From: Microvirga sp. TS319 | GTDB lineage: Bacteria > Pseudomonadota > Alphaproteobacteria > Rhizobiales > Beijerinckiaceae | Length of the DNA: 64,000 nucleotides | Assembly (NCBI RefSeq): GCF_041276405.1 | Contig: NZ_JBGGGT010000002.1 | Location: forward strand, 2,207,001-2,271,000 | Direction of reading: 5' to 3' | Shown: in pieces, positions 27,705 to 36,295 of the stretch | Position numbering within the stretch: position 1 is the stretch's first letter | Layout: every line of letters begins with the position of its first letter | The notes under the pieces: model-generated | Told to the model about the DNA's origin: nothing | The model's input: the letters and a program-made list of their open reading frames with translations, nothing else | Databases searched by the model: none | Made by a program: the position numbers and the translations under genes

Positions 27705-28381
27705 AATGTCCTCCTGGATCGGCAACGGATCCGGAAGTGCCGGACCCTTATTCAATGACCGTCCAGACCCTTACCCCGAGCCTAGCTCCGAGGTCCGGGC
27801 CCTTCGGCAAGGATTCGAGAGACTTTTCGGAGTTGTACCCGGGCACGTACTCCCGGGTGGGCCGGGTATTCCCGGGGGCAGGAATGAATAGGATCGAGTC
27901 CTTTCGCCTTCCCGAAACTGGGATCATAGCAAGGAAGCGGGCAACCACCTGTAATTGCTCTCACGCCTCGAACGTCATGAGGCGAGACAACTCAGCGGCC
28001 TCGCGATGACAGCTCAGGCGGCGCCCCCTGACAGGTAGCGTGTGACGAGAATGGGGTCTTGAATCCCACACAGGCGGCCTACTGCGTCTTCTTTTCGTCA
28101 GCCCCCGTGGGGAGCCATTTCCTAGCCCCGTACGTAGCTTGGTAGGATTCACCCGCTCCATCTGAAAGCGGCGCCGCCGCACGGGAGAGATGCGCGGACG
28201 AAGGTCCTTCATACCCGTCAAACATGACAGGTGCGCGCCGAAACGTGCCTCCCTGGATAAAACCTGGGTACTTTTGGCCCTGCGTCGCGCGGTTTAGATC
28301 CGTCTGTTCCCGCTTCTCGGGGCCATCGCAGTGCGACTGCGGCAGGACTCCCTGGCGAAGTGCTTGTCTTCCGGGCAAATT
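27705..28381. other. Gap beside tRNA-Arg
   Basis: 677 bp next to the 3' end of the tRNA, where an integrase gene would be expected in a tRNA-borne element. No integrase or other recognisable gene is seen. Several frames are open but have no domain features. The composition suggests decayed accessory DNA. Confidence 0.4.
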
Positions 28382-28458
28382 TGGCGACCCCTGCAGGGCT
28401 CGAACCTGCGACCTACTGCTTAGAAGGCAGTTGCTCTATCCAGCTGAGCTAAGGGGCC
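28382..28458 (-). tRNA. tRNA-Arg (anticodon TCT)
   Basis: 77 nt including encoded CCA. The acceptor stem GGCCCCT pairs with AGGGGTC, the D-arm is AGCTCAGCTGGATAGAGC, the anticodon arm is ACTGC-CTTCTAA-GCAGT and the T-arm holds GGTTCGAGCC. Its 3' 46 bp are duplicated at 4563-4608. Confidence 0.97.
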
Positions 28459-28478
28459 ATTGGGCCATGGCCCTGACG

Positions 28479-28784
28479 CTAGTGAGTCCAGGGCCCGACG
28501 CGATTGAACTTGAAATTATCGGAATAGGACATCGTCCGCCGCTTGATCTCCTGAGGCTCCTCGACCCGGTAGGCGATGCCTTCGCGCTCCGCATAGGCCA
28601 TGGCCTCTTCCTTGGTGTCGAACCACAGGCGGAGCTGCTGACGCATATCGCCCGAGCTGGTCCAGCCCATGAGAGGCTCGATTTCGCGGGGCTTGTCCTG
28701 CTCGAAGACGAGCAACCATTGCTTGGTCCGGGCCAGGCCGGACTGCATTGCGGATTTGGCGGGTTTGTAAATCCGGGCAGGCAT
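28479..28784 (-). CDS. ETC complex I subunit (NDUFS4-like)
   Basis: 101 residues from ATG 28784. Matches the conserved region of the 18-kDa NDUFS4-type accessory subunit of NADH dehydrogenase: MPARIYKPAKSAMQSG, then WLLVFEQDKPREIEPLMGWT, SSGDMRQQLRLWFDTKEEA and YAEREGIAYRVEEPQ. In alphaproteobacteria this protein stabilises respiratory complex I at the inner membrane. It sits between tRNA-Arg and tRNA-Pro on the same strand. Confidence 0.93.
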   Translation of the reverse strand: MPARIYKPAKSAMQSGLARTKQWLLVFEQDKPREIEPLMGWTSSGDMRQQLRLWFDTKEEAMAYAEREGIAYRVEEPQEIKRRTMSYSDNFKFNRVGPWTH

Positions 28785-28824
28785 TGGTTTTCGCACTCTC
28801 TCCAACGACTTAAGCCGGTGAGGA

Positions 28825-28901
28825 TGGTCGGGGCGGCAGGATTTGAACCCGCGACCCTCTGCTCCCAAAGCAGATGCGCTACCAGACTGCGCTACACCCC
28901 G
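28825..28901 (-). tRNA. tRNA-Pro (anticodon TGG)
   Basis: 77 nt with encoded CCA. The acceptor stem is CGGGGTG/CGCCCCG, the D-arm starts GCGCAGTCTGGTAGCGC and the anticodon arm is TCTGC-TTTGGGA-GCAGA. The T-arm is GGTTCAAATCC. Confidence 0.97.
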
Positions 28902-28992
28902 AGTCTCTCAACAGCTTGGTTTCTCTATCGATTTGAGAACCCCTAGGCAAGCCCCAAGGTTGCAGCTCCCAGAGCAATAACAGCGCAGTTAG

Positions 28993-29250
28993 CCATCGTG
29001 CGGACCCGGCGGGCCGCGCCAGCGAAAAGCGGACCCGGTATTGGCTGACGCGGCCCTTCGGGTCCGCTCAAACGCTACGCTGCTCCATAGAGGGAGCATC
29101 GCATTGATCCCAAAAGGGGATTCCACTCTTGGGTCCGATACTCTAGAGCCTTTTCCGCAAAAGTGGATGCCGATTATGCGAAGAAAAGGCGTCTTTCTCA
29201 AACAACAAATGCCTTTTCCGTGAACCGAAGTTCATGGAAAAGGCTCTAGC
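28993..29250. repeat. Dispersed foldback repeat, compound copy 3
   Basis: Contains GCATCGTGCGG-like and GAAAAGCGGACCCGG cores, GACGCGGCCCTTCGGGTCCG, GGGAGCATCGCATTGATCCC and AAAAGTGGATGCCG, closing with GGAAAAGGCTCTAG. It looks like several units fused. The rest of the gap (28902-28992 and 29251-29535) shows no gene. Confidence 0.75.
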
Positions 29251-29535
29251 CCCATGATGCCATGAATTCCCGATGAAAAGGCCCTGAACATGCCCTGGAG
29301 ACCGTCACGAAGCCACCGGTGAGCCAACGAGGTAGAGGCGCGATGCTTCGGCAGCGCAGCAGCGGACGCCCGCGCATTTCACGAATGCTGCCGTGGATAC
29401 GCCTCAGGAAGTCCAGCAAAAGCTCGGCAGGAGTTCTTTAGGGTTACGGCGCTCCGAACGAGGCCCGGTTTTAACCTACTTGATGGTCGCGAGCGAAGAG
29501 CGTCGGAATAGTTTGCGCATGGATGGAGCTCCATC

Positions 29536-29742
29536 ATGCCGCGCTATTTTTTTCATCATCTCGTTGGCAATCGATTATTCCGGGATCGGATCGGAGTCGA
29601 ACTGCCGGATCCCAGACACATGCCGAATGCCGACCCGGATACGGAAGGGTGGGCAAAATGCCTCGGCAAGCGAATTCAGCCGGGTCGCATCATGGTTGTG
29701 ACGGACCAGGCCGGACAGGTCGTCTTTGTGACCGCAGTCTGA
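29536..29742 (+). CDS. DUF6894-family small protein
   Basis: 68 residues beginning MPRYFFHHLVGN, the hallmark of DUF6894 proteins, which are abundant and unstudied in Hyphomicrobiales. The middle departs from the usual D-x-x-G-x-E/DLPD pattern but keeps GVELPDPRHM, and it ends with the usual V-x-D-x-x-G-x-V-V-F strand (VVTDQAGQVVFVTAV). One of three family members in this window. Confidence 0.7.
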   Translation: MPRYFFHHLVGNRLFRDRIGVELPDPRHMPNADPDTEGWAKCLGKRIQPGRIMVVTDQAGQVVFVTAV

Positions 29743-29874
29743 CTTTCCGGCAGGATTCCCTCGCCTCTTTCCCCTCCTATGCGGAATATGATCACAGCGC
29801 CTTACGACATTAAGTCAGTTGTAGGCACCCGCTCCGTCCATCTATATTTCGTGGATCAAGGGGGGAGCGACAAC

Positions 29875-30642
29875 ATGGCGACGTTTACTTGGTCGGGATC
29901 GTACGGCTTTGACCTGAGAGATCTCGATCTTTCCGGGCTTGCCGATGCCTATGACTACACGCGCACGTCCACCGTGTTCGCGGCCCGGTACGACGCCAAG
30001 GGGTCCTTCCGGGACGAGTTTCGCGGGACCGGATTCGCCTATGACCGCGACGGCGTTCCCGTCTCCGGAACCGTCAAGAGCTATGCCGCCATCGCGTCCG
30101 GTAAGAAAGTCGGCTTCATCGACGGCCTCAACATTTCCGTGAAATCGCTCGTCGCCGCCGCAATGACCTATTCCACGGCAGACGACCTCAAGATCTTCAA
30201 ATCCGCTCTCGCCGGCAACGACCGGCTCACAGGCGGCGCCTCCGGAGACAAGCTGGAAGGCTTCGGCGGCAACGACATCCTTTACGGGAAGGCAGGGGCC
30301 GACAAGCTCTATGGCGGAGCCGGGGCAGACACCTTTGTCTTCAAGTCAACGGGCGACAGCACGGTCTCCGCTTCCGGGCGCGACACGATCTTCGACTTCA
30401 CGCCATCTCAGAAGGACAGGATCGACCTGCACGTGATCGACGCCAACAAGAAGGCCGCCGGCGATCAGGCCTTCAGCTTCATCGGCTCTCAATCCTTCCA
30501 TAAGAAGGCGGGTGAGCTGCGCTATGAGAAATATGGAACCGGGGTCCTCGTCAGCGGAGACGTGAACGGCGACGGCCAGGCCGATTTTTCCATCTATGTG
30601 AAAGGCCTTTCGACCCTTTCGAAAGCCTATTTCATTCTGTGA
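29875..30642 (+). CDS. Small RTX calcium-binding exoprotein
   Basis: 255 residues from ATG 29875 (GGGGGAG upstream). The N-terminal 120 residues are of unknown fold. A short RTX tract follows (GNDRLTGGASGDKLEGFGGN, then DILYGKAGADKLYGGAGADT), then an M10-type C-terminal region (TIFDFTPSQKDRIDLHVIDA, GDVNGDGQADFSIYVKG). No signal peptide is present, as expected for type I secretion through an ABC exporter; none is in the window. Function unknown. Confidence 0.87.
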   Translation: MATFTWSGSYGFDLRDLDLSGLADAYDYTRTSTVFAARYDAKGSFRDEFRGTGFAYDRDGVPVSGTVKSYAAIASGKKVGFIDGLNISVKSLVAAAMTYSTADDLKIFKSALAGNDRLTGGASGDKLEGFGGNDILYGKAGADKLYGGAGADTFVFKSTGDSTVSASGRDTIFDFTPSQKDRIDLHVIDANKKAAGDQAFSFIGSQSFHKKAGELRYEKYGTGVLVSGDVNGDGQADFSIYVKGLSTLSKAYFIL

Positions 30643-30755
30643 CAGCCACAACGCTGAGGGGACCGTTTCGCGGCGCAGTGGATCTCGGCTTTCGCTGACC
30701 CGTGTTCCAGGGCGAGATCAGATGCCCCGATGTCATCCGGAGCGGGCCGTCCGCC

Positions 30756-31211
30756 TCACCGTCTGAAAAGCGGGTGCTCCACCTTGTCGCCCGGCTTGAT
30801 GCCCAGCCGGGCCGCGGTGCCGGCATTCAGCTCCAGGACGGCCAGAACGGGCTCGCCGGAGGAAATGGTGCGGGTCGATAACGGCTCCGTATTGGCCGCG
30901 ACGCGCGCGATCGTGCCGTCCTGCCGGATGAACAGCATGTCGAGGGGCAGATAGGTGTTCTGCATCCACATGGAGACCGGCTCGACCCGGCCGAAATCGA
31001 AGAGCATGCCGTGGTCGGCCGCCATGGAGCGGCGGAACATCAGCCCCTGGGCCCGGTCGGCGTCGTTACGGGCGACCTCGACCTGGAAGCCATGCTTCTG
31101 GCCTCCCTGGGTCGTGATCGACAAGGCCTCCATCGCCTGGGCATAGACCGCTCCGGCCGAGGCGATCACGAGGGCGAGGGCCGGAAGGGCCGGGCGAAAC
31201 CGCTGGAACAC
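30756..31211 (-). CDS. Exported DUF192 protein
   Basis: 151 residues, GTG start. A signal peptide (LPALALVIASAGAVYAQAM) precedes a DUF192 domain: ADRAQGLMFRRSMAADHGML, the conserved MWMQNTYLPLDMLFI strand and TEPLSTRTISSGEPVLAVLE. Function unknown; likely periplasmic. It lies 12 bp downstream of the cold-shock gene, so the two probably form an operon, an arrangement common in related genomes. Confidence 0.92.
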   Translation of the reverse strand: MFQRFRPALPALALVIASAGAVYAQAMEALSITTQGGQKHGFQVEVARNDADRAQGLMFRRSMAADHGMLFDFGRVEPVSMWMQNTYLPLDMLFIRQDGTIARVAANTEPLSTRTISSGEPVLAVLELNAGTAARLGIKPGDKVEHPLFRR

Positions 31212-31223
31212 GAACGCAACCTG

Positions 31224-31844
31224 TCAGTGGGAGTGCGGCAGAGCCATCTCAGCCAGGCGGACCTCGGCGGCCATGAGGCCCTTCGAACCGTCGCCGAAGC
31301 GCACAAAGACCCGCTCACCGGGCTTCAGCTCGGCGATGCCATAGCGTCGAAGCGTCTCCATGTGCACGAAGATGTCGGGCTTGCCCTCCCCCTGCGTCAG
31401 GAAGCCGAACCCGCGCAGACGGTTGAACCATTTCACCACGGCCGGCTCGAGGCCGCTCGTCGGCACCACCTGGACGTGCGTGCGCGGCAGCGGAAGCTCG
31501 GACGGATGCAGGGCCGTCGACTCATCGAGCGACAGGACCCGGAAGGCCTGAAGGCCGCGCGGGCGCTGAACGGCCTCGACCACGATCCGGGCCCCCTCGT
31601 TGGCGGCCTGATAACCGTCCCGGCGCAGGCATGTCACATGCAGCAGAACATCGGGCATGCCGTTGTCGGGGACGATGAAACCGAAGCCCTTGGCGACGTC
31701 GAACCATTTGATCCGGCCGCTCACATGAATGAGTTCGAGGGAATGCTCCTCCGCGGGGGCCTGAGCGACCTCACGGCGACCTTGATCGAAAGAGGAGCTT
31801 TCCTCTCGGAGATTGAAGGAGTTAGAGCCGAAATCGCTAGTCAT
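31224..31844 (-). CDS. Double cold-shock-domain protein
   Basis: 206 residues from ATG 31844. It has two CSDs. The first (about residues 45-115) has GRIKWFDVAKGFGFIVPDNG; the second (about 135-200) has AVVKWFNRLRGFGFLTQGEG and DIFVHMETLRR. Each has the RNP1 (K/R-GFGF-I/L) and RNP2 (D-x-x-x-H) nucleic-acid-binding strands. Expected to bind single-stranded RNA/DNA as a chaperone in the cytoplasm. First gene of a likely operon with DUF192. Confidence 0.93.
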   Translation of the reverse strand: MTSDFGSNSFNLREESSSFDQGRREVAQAPAEEHSLELIHVSGRIKWFDVAKGFGFIVPDNGMPDVLLHVTCLRRDGYQAANEGARIVVEAVQRPRGLQAFRVLSLDESTALHPSELPLPRTHVQVVPTSGLEPAVVKWFNRLRGFGFLTQGEGKPDIFVHMETLRRYGIAELKPGERVFVRFGDGSKGLMAAEVRLAEMALPHSH

Positions 31845-31973
31845 GAATAAACCCGAACTCGAATCAAAAATCCCGATTCTTAAAAAGAGGATAACATCGT
31901 CCTGATTCAGGGGAAGACGGAAACGCGCCTGAAAATGCGATGATTTTTTCAGCACTCGGCGAGACCATTGAAA

Positions 31974-32729
31974 TTACGACAGAAATACCGACAGGATGGG
32001 CCCAATTTCTGCACGGATCACCAGATCGGCCTCGTCGTCGAGCGGGGTCGGCTCCCGATTGACGATCACGAGACGGGCTCCGTTCTCCTTGGCGAAGGCC
32101 GGGAAAGCCGCGGCCGGGTAGACCACCAGGGACGATCCGACCACGAGGCAGAGATCGCAGCGCGCCATGGCCGTCCGGGCCCTGCGCATGGCTTCTTCCG
32201 GCATGGACTGCCCGAAGGAAATCGTTGCGGATTTCAGAACGCCCCCGCATTGGACGCAGGCGGGAGGGTCCCCGCTCGCCTCGAAACGGCTCCTGATCCA
32301 GTCGAGCTCGTGGCGGCGCCCGCAGGACAGGCATCTCGCAAAGGTTCCATTGCCGTGAAGCTCGATGACCTGCTCGTCCGAGAGGCCAGAGGCTTGATGA
32401 AGGCCGTCGATATTCTGTGTGATCACCGCCGGCATGCGGCCCGAGGCCACGAGCGCGGCCATGCCGAGATGCCCCTGGCTGGGCCGCGCGCCGCGATAGA
32501 GATCGTCCATGACGAATTTCCGGCGCCAGGCCTCGCGCCGCGCTTCGATACTCCGGAGAAAGAGCTCGAAGGAGATCGGCTTGTTGCTCAGCCAGGGACT
32601 GCCGGGGGACCGGAAGTCCGGAATGCCGCTCTCCGTCGAGATGCCCGCCCCGGTAAAGCCGACCACCATCCTGGCGTCGTGAATCATATCCTGCAATTCG
32701 GAGATTGACGCTGCGATGTTCCCGGTCAT
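31974..32729 (-). CDS. Sir2-family NAD-dependent deacylase
   Basis: 251 residues from ATG 32729. NAD-binding GFTGAGISTESGIPDFRSPG, catalytic TQNIDGLHQASG and ELHGNG (His), the Zn-binding pairs CLSC and CVQC, and VVGSSLVVYPAAAFP with IVNREPTPLDDEADLVI are all intact. It removes acyl groups from protein lysines, releasing nicotinamide and O-acyl-ADP-ribose. Divergent from the DUF1624 gene with a 27-bp gap. Confidence 0.94.
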   Translation of the reverse strand: MTGNIAASISELQDMIHDARMVVGFTGAGISTESGIPDFRSPGSPWLSNKPISFELFLRSIEARREAWRRKFVMDDLYRGARPSQGHLGMAALVASGRMPAVITQNIDGLHQASGLSDEQVIELHGNGTFARCLSCGRRHELDWIRSRFEASGDPPACVQCGGVLKSATISFGQSMPEEAMRRARTAMARCDLCLVVGSSLVVYPAAAFPAFAKENGARLVIVNREPTPLDDEADLVIRAEIGPILSVFLS

Positions 32730-32756
32730 GTCACTGATATATGCCGCTGGGGCCCC

Positions 32757-33818
32757 GTGAGAAGCGCCTCCCAACAACAGGAACCTCATTCCGTGACCGA
32801 CGAACTTTCCCGCGCCGGAGCCACCTGGAGGCGCGCCTCGGCCGACGCATCGGCGGGGCACCCTCCCGCAGCCACGTTCCAGCGGTGGGACGCCATCGAT
32901 GTCGCCCGCGGCGTCGCGATCCTCGCCATGATCGTTTATCACTTCGGCTGGGATCTGAGCTTCCTGCAGCTCATCGAAACCAACGTTCTTCAGATTCCGG
33001 CATGGCGATGGTTCGCGCGGGGAATCGCCGGTTCCTTTCTGCTGCTCGCCGGAGTGGGACTGGCCCTCGCCCATCTGCAGGGCTTCCGTCGATCCGCCTT
33101 CCTGAGACGCCTCCTGACAGTCGGAGGCGCGGCCTTGGCCGTTACCCTCGTCACCTACTTCGTCTTTCCCGACAGCTACATCTTCTTCGGCATCCTGCAT
33201 TGCATCGCGGTTTCGAGCGTGCTCGCGCTCCCCTTCCTGCGGCTGCCCCCTGCCATCACCCTACTGGTCGCCGCATTCTGCCTCGCGGCGCCCTTTCTTT
33301 TCACGAGCGCCGCTCTGGACGCGCCCTCTCTCGACTGGCTGGGCCTCGGCGCCTCGGACCCCGTGACCAACGACTACGTTCCCATCTTTCCATGGTTCGG
33401 CATGGTTCTGATCGGGGTCGCACTCGGCAAGGCGCTGGTGCCGCGCGCGGGCGCATGGCCCCTGGCGCGCTGGCGGGCGCGGGATCCGCTGTCGCGCTTC
33501 CTCGTCTTGGCCGGACGAAAGAGCCTCCCGATCTACCTTCTTCACCAGCTGGTGCTGCTCGCGCTTCTCTCCGGCATTCTGCAGGTCACCGGCCCGAACC
33601 CGAGGGCCGAAGCGCGGCCCTTCATGAATGACTGCGTGGCCTCCTGCCTGAGGGAGAATGTTCCTGCGGCCACGTGCAGTTCCGTCTGCTCCTGCACGGT
33701 CGATCGGCTGCGCCAGGACGATCTGTGGCAAAAGGCTCTGAGCGGCGCGATGACCGAGGATGAGAGAACCCGGATGTCCCGCATGGCCCAGCAATGTCTG
33801 CGGCGCGATCCCTCCTGA
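32757..33818 (+). CDS. DUF1624 membrane protein with Cys-rich tail
   Basis: 353 residues from GTG 32757 (GTG 32793 is an alternative). The family resembles heparan-alpha-glucosaminide N-acetyltransferase: RWDAIDVARGVAILAMIVYH carries the conserved D/R and H, followed by about seven helices and the late GRKSLPIYLLHQLVLLALL helix. Likely transfers acyl groups across the inner membrane. Unusual is a C-terminal hydrophilic domain of about 75 residues with six cysteines (DCVASC, TCSSVCSC, QQC), which could bind metal or form disulfides. Confidence 0.85.
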   Translation: MRSASQQQEPHSVTDELSRAGATWRRASADASAGHPPAATFQRWDAIDVARGVAILAMIVYHFGWDLSFLQLIETNVLQIPAWRWFARGIAGSFLLLAGVGLALAHLQGFRRSAFLRRLLTVGGAALAVTLVTYFVFPDSYIFFGILHCIAVSSVLALPFLRLPPAITLLVAAFCLAAPFLFTSAALDAPSLDWLGLGASDPVTNDYVPIFPWFGMVLIGVALGKALVPRAGAWPLARWRARDPLSRFLVLAGRKSLPIYLLHQLVLLALLSGILQVTGPNPRAEARPFMNDCVASCLRENVPAATCSSVCSCTVDRLRQDDLWQKALSGAMTEDERTRMSRMAQQCLRRDPS

Positions 33819-34031
33819 CAGGGCTTCCCGGGACGAACCGGGTCTCACCGGGTCTTATGGCCGATACCGTGAAGGAACACCGGTGAGAGGACCGATTTCT
33901 CCGGCGGCAGCGGCATCTTGCAAATTCCCAAACGTAATTTGCACGGGTTCAACGCGGACGCTATGTTGTATTGGAGCGATACGCGATATCGTCTCTCTCC
34001 GACACTACGTAAGCCACCCCAAGGAAACGCC

Positions 34032-34394
34032 ATGACCCACCAGTTGGAGGCGAACGTTGCGCGTGAAATTGTCGATCTCTGCAAGGTCGTCGGCGGAGGC
34101 AGCGTGACTCATGTCGACATGGACATGTCGCTGACGCACGACCTCCACTTCGATTCCGGCCAGCTCATGCAGTTCTTCTCGCGTGTCGAGCAGCTCTATG
34201 CGGGCTTGGCCCTCGACCGGTGGTTCATCGAACATTGCGCCAATGGCCAAGACACGGTTGGCGGCGTCGTGCGCTATATCGCCGATGCCCTGCCCCGCGC
34301 GGCATCCGAATTTTCCTACACGGCCCATCAGCCGCCCCGGTCCGGTCCAACCTCCACCGGCGCATGGCGCCGAGGCCCGGCCGGTCGCTCCTAG
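34032..34394 (+). CDS. Acyl-carrier-protein-like protein
   Basis: 120 residues from ATG 34032. The segment LTHDLHFDSGQLMQFFSRVE looks like an ACP domain with the DS phosphopantetheine site; the usual residue after Ser (Leu) is Gly. A helical C-part (DTVGGVVRYIADALP) and an unstructured Pro/Ser tail follow. It has no adjacent synthase or ligase. It may carry an acyl group for an unlinked pathway or be a non-acylated relative. The stop codon is the TAG of a repeat copy. Confidence 0.65.
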   Translation: MTHQLEANVAREIVDLCKVVGGGSVTHVDMDMSLTHDLHFDSGQLMQFFSRVEQLYAGLALDRWFIEHCANGQDTVGGVVRYIADALPRAASEFSYTAHQPPRSGPTSTGAWRRGPAGRS

Positions 34395-34610
34395 AGCATC
34401 GGACACGGGAAGAGGAATCCACTTTTGGGATCGAGCCGATGCTCCCTCCTTGGAAAGAGCGCATCGTTCCGCCGAAAAACCGGGGCCACTTTTTCGCTCT
34501 ATGCGCGAGAGCATGGGATGTGAAAAGCGGGTACCGGATCTGCGTGAAAAGATGCTCGAACGCAAAAGCTTGATGCGTCGGATGTGAATTCGATATCACG
34601 TCCGATGCTC
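34392..34610. repeat. Dispersed foldback repeat, compound copy 4
   Basis: Starts TAGAGCATCGGACACGGG, contains CCACTTTTGGGATCGAG, GCGCATCGTTC and CGCAAAAGCTTGATGCGTCG, and ends CACGTCCGATGCTC. It is followed by two tandem CCTCCTGAGGAG units (34615-34645). The rest of the gap to 34760 holds only the dgoA ribosome site (GAAGAGGT). Confidence 0.8.
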
Positions 34611-34760
34611 CTTCCTCCTGAGGAGCGCTCGCCTCCTGAGGAGTGCTCGCGTGCGACACTTGTGAACTTGGCAAGCGGGAGTGAAGAAGCCGCTGGAAAA
34701 CTCCCGCGGCTTCGGCGTTAAGTTCCCGAGCCTACCCAATCATCTTGAAGAGGTGCTGTC

Positions 34761-35381
34761 GTGTTGCGGGACTATCTCGCCGATCTTCCCCTGGTGGCCA
34801 TCCTGCGCGGATTGCGTCCGGATGCCGCCGAAGCTGTCGGAATGGCCTTGGTCGAAGCGGGCTTCCGCATCATCGAGGTTCCCCTGAATTCGCCCGATCC
34901 GTTCCGCAGCATCGAGATTCTGGCCAAAGCCATGCCGACCGGCGTCCTCGTCGGCGGAGGCACGGTTCTCGATCCGGAACAGGTCGACGGCATTCGCGAC
35001 GTGGGCGGCAAGCTCATCGTCATGCCGCACGGGGATACCGACGTGATCCGCCGCGCCAAGGAGCACCGCATGCTCTGCACGCCCGGCGTCGCGACGCCCA
35101 CGGAGGCCTTCGCGGCCCTCAAGGCGGGAGCGGATGCGATCAAGATCTTTCCCGCGGAGGGCATTCCCCCGGCGATCGTCAAGGCTTGGCGGGCCGTGCT
35201 GCCGAAGGACACGATCGTACTGCCCGTGGGCGGCATCAGGCCCGACACCATGAAATCCTATGTGGATGCGGGCGCCGACGGGTTCGGCTTGGGCTCCGCG
35301 CTCTTCACGCCCGCCATGAGCGTCGAAGACATCGCCCGCAATGCGCGCGCCTTCGCGAGCGCATGGAAAGAACTGCGCTGA
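34761..35381 (+). CDS. dgoA: 2-dehydro-3-deoxy-6-phosphogalactonate aldolase
   Basis: 206 residues, GTG start. Class I KDPG/KDPGal aldolase: PLVAILRGLRPDAA, catalytic Glu in FRIIEVPLNSPDPF, GGGTVLDPEQVD and the Schiff-base Lys in AIKIFPAEGIPPA, then LPVGGIRPDTM. EVPLNSPDP and the length favour the galactonate (DgoA) type over Eda. It splits the KDPGal sugar acid into pyruvate and glyceraldehyde-3-phosphate. The other De Ley-Doudoroff genes are not in the window. Confidence 0.9.
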   Translation: MLRDYLADLPLVAILRGLRPDAAEAVGMALVEAGFRIIEVPLNSPDPFRSIEILAKAMPTGVLVGGGTVLDPEQVDGIRDVGGKLIVMPHGDTDVIRRAKEHRMLCTPGVATPTEAFAALKAGADAIKIFPAEGIPPAIVKAWRAVLPKDTIVLPVGGIRPDTMKSYVDAGADGFGLGSALFTPAMSVEDIARNARAFASAWKELR

Positions 35382-35464
35382 CGGTGAAGCTCCTCCAGCC
35401 TTCACAGGAACCGCCTTACGGACAAGGCGTTCATACGGCACGGCTTTCAATAGGAGTTTCAACC

Positions 35465-35716
35465 ATGAGAAGACTCGCTCTCGTCCTTGCCGCGTCCGTG
35501 CTCGGCACGGTCGCCTTCGCTCAGGACACCACGACCACCATCAAGAAGGAGGAAGGACTCCTCGGCAGCAAGACCACGATCGAACAGAAGCGCGAGCCGA
35601 GCACGACGTCCTCCACGACGGTCACGACCGGCTCCGGCGTGGGCTGCACGACCGAAACGAAGCAGAAGACCAACGAGTTCGGCGACACCACGACGAAGAA
35701 GACGACCGAGTGCTGA
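35465..35716 (+). CDS. Small Thr-rich exported protein
   Basis: 83 residues. ATG 35465 has TAGGAG about 7 bases upstream. A signal peptide (RRLALVLAASVLGTVAFAQ) precedes a Thr/Lys-rich mature part (TTTTIKKEEGLLGSKTTIEQ) with two cysteines. No family recognised. Followed by a terminator-like hairpin. Confidence 0.72.
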   Translation: MRRLALVLAASVLGTVAFAQDTTTTIKKEEGLLGSKTTIEQKREPSTTSSTTVTTGSGVGCTTETKQKTNEFGDTTTKKTTEC

Positions 35717-35744
35717 GCGCGCACGCGGCTCTGGCGTTACAGCA

Positions 35745-35767
35745 AAGCCCGGCTTCGTGCCGGGCTT
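35745..35767 (+). terminator. Hairpin terminator
   Basis: AAGCCCGGC and GCCGGGCTT arms (9 bp) around TTCGT, then a short T-rich stretch. Correctly placed after the small exported protein gene. Confidence 0.6.
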
Positions 35768-35788
35768 CCTTGTTGGAGGCCGGCTATC

Positions 35789-36001
35789 GCATCGTGCGGA
35801 CCTCCGGGTCCGCTCGCAACGATGCGCTCATCTATGAAGGGAGCATCGGATGCAATCCCATAAATGGGAACCGTTTTGCGCAAAAGATGTTCAAGAACAG
35901 TGGCTTACTGCATCGGGCGTGCCATCGAACTCACATCCGGGGCTTCAACATCGCCTTTGAGCGTCGAGCGCTCACCGGCTCGCCCTTTTCGCGTGCATCC
36001 G
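35789..36001. repeat. Dispersed foldback repeat, compound copy 5
   Basis: Contains GCATCGTGCGGACCTCCGGG, AACGATGCGCTCATCTATGA, GGGAGCATCGGATG, GGGAACCGTTTTGCGCAAAA and further AGCGTCGAGCGCTC units. It ends two bases before the DUF6894 stop codon. Confidence 0.75.
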
Positions 36002-36002
36002 A

Positions 36003-36236
36003 TCAACGGCGCTTGCCGCCGCGTCCACCGGGAAAGAAGGGAACCGTCAGCAGGCGCCGCCCCGTCTCGTCCACGATCTCGAGTTCGATATTGCCTGCAT
36101 CGCTCAGCTCGTCGCGCAGTTCCTCCACCGTGGCGAGGGCTTCGGCGCGGGCGGCATCGAAATCCGGCAGCTCGATACCCTCCTCGTCCTCGTCGACATC
36201 GTAACCGTCACGGATATTGAAGAAAAAGCGAGGCAT
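36003..36236 (-). CDS. DUF6894-family small protein
   Basis: 77 residues with the complete family pattern: MPRFFFNIRDGYDVDEDEEG, IELPDFDAARAEALATVEEL and the closing IELEIVDETGRRLLTVPFFP strands, ending in a basic tail. Function unknown. Second of three members in this window. Confidence 0.85.
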   Translation of the reverse strand: MPRFFFNIRDGYDVDEDEEGIELPDFDAARAEALATVEELRDELSDAGNIELEIVDETGRRLLTVPFFPGGRGGKRR

Positions 36237-36295
36237 GGCAGAACGCTCGAGAAGAGAGATGGCGAGAAAACTGGTTCGACTTCGTCAGGTTCACT

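Noticed and set aside
27961..28378. Overlapping open frames left of tRNA-Arg
   Set aside because: No ribosome sites, no domains and very Arg/Pro-rich translations; treated as non-coding.
6261..34394. fabF and the ACP-like protein as parts of one polyketide or lipid cluster
   Set aside because: They are 27 kb apart with unrelated genes between and no other synthase genes.
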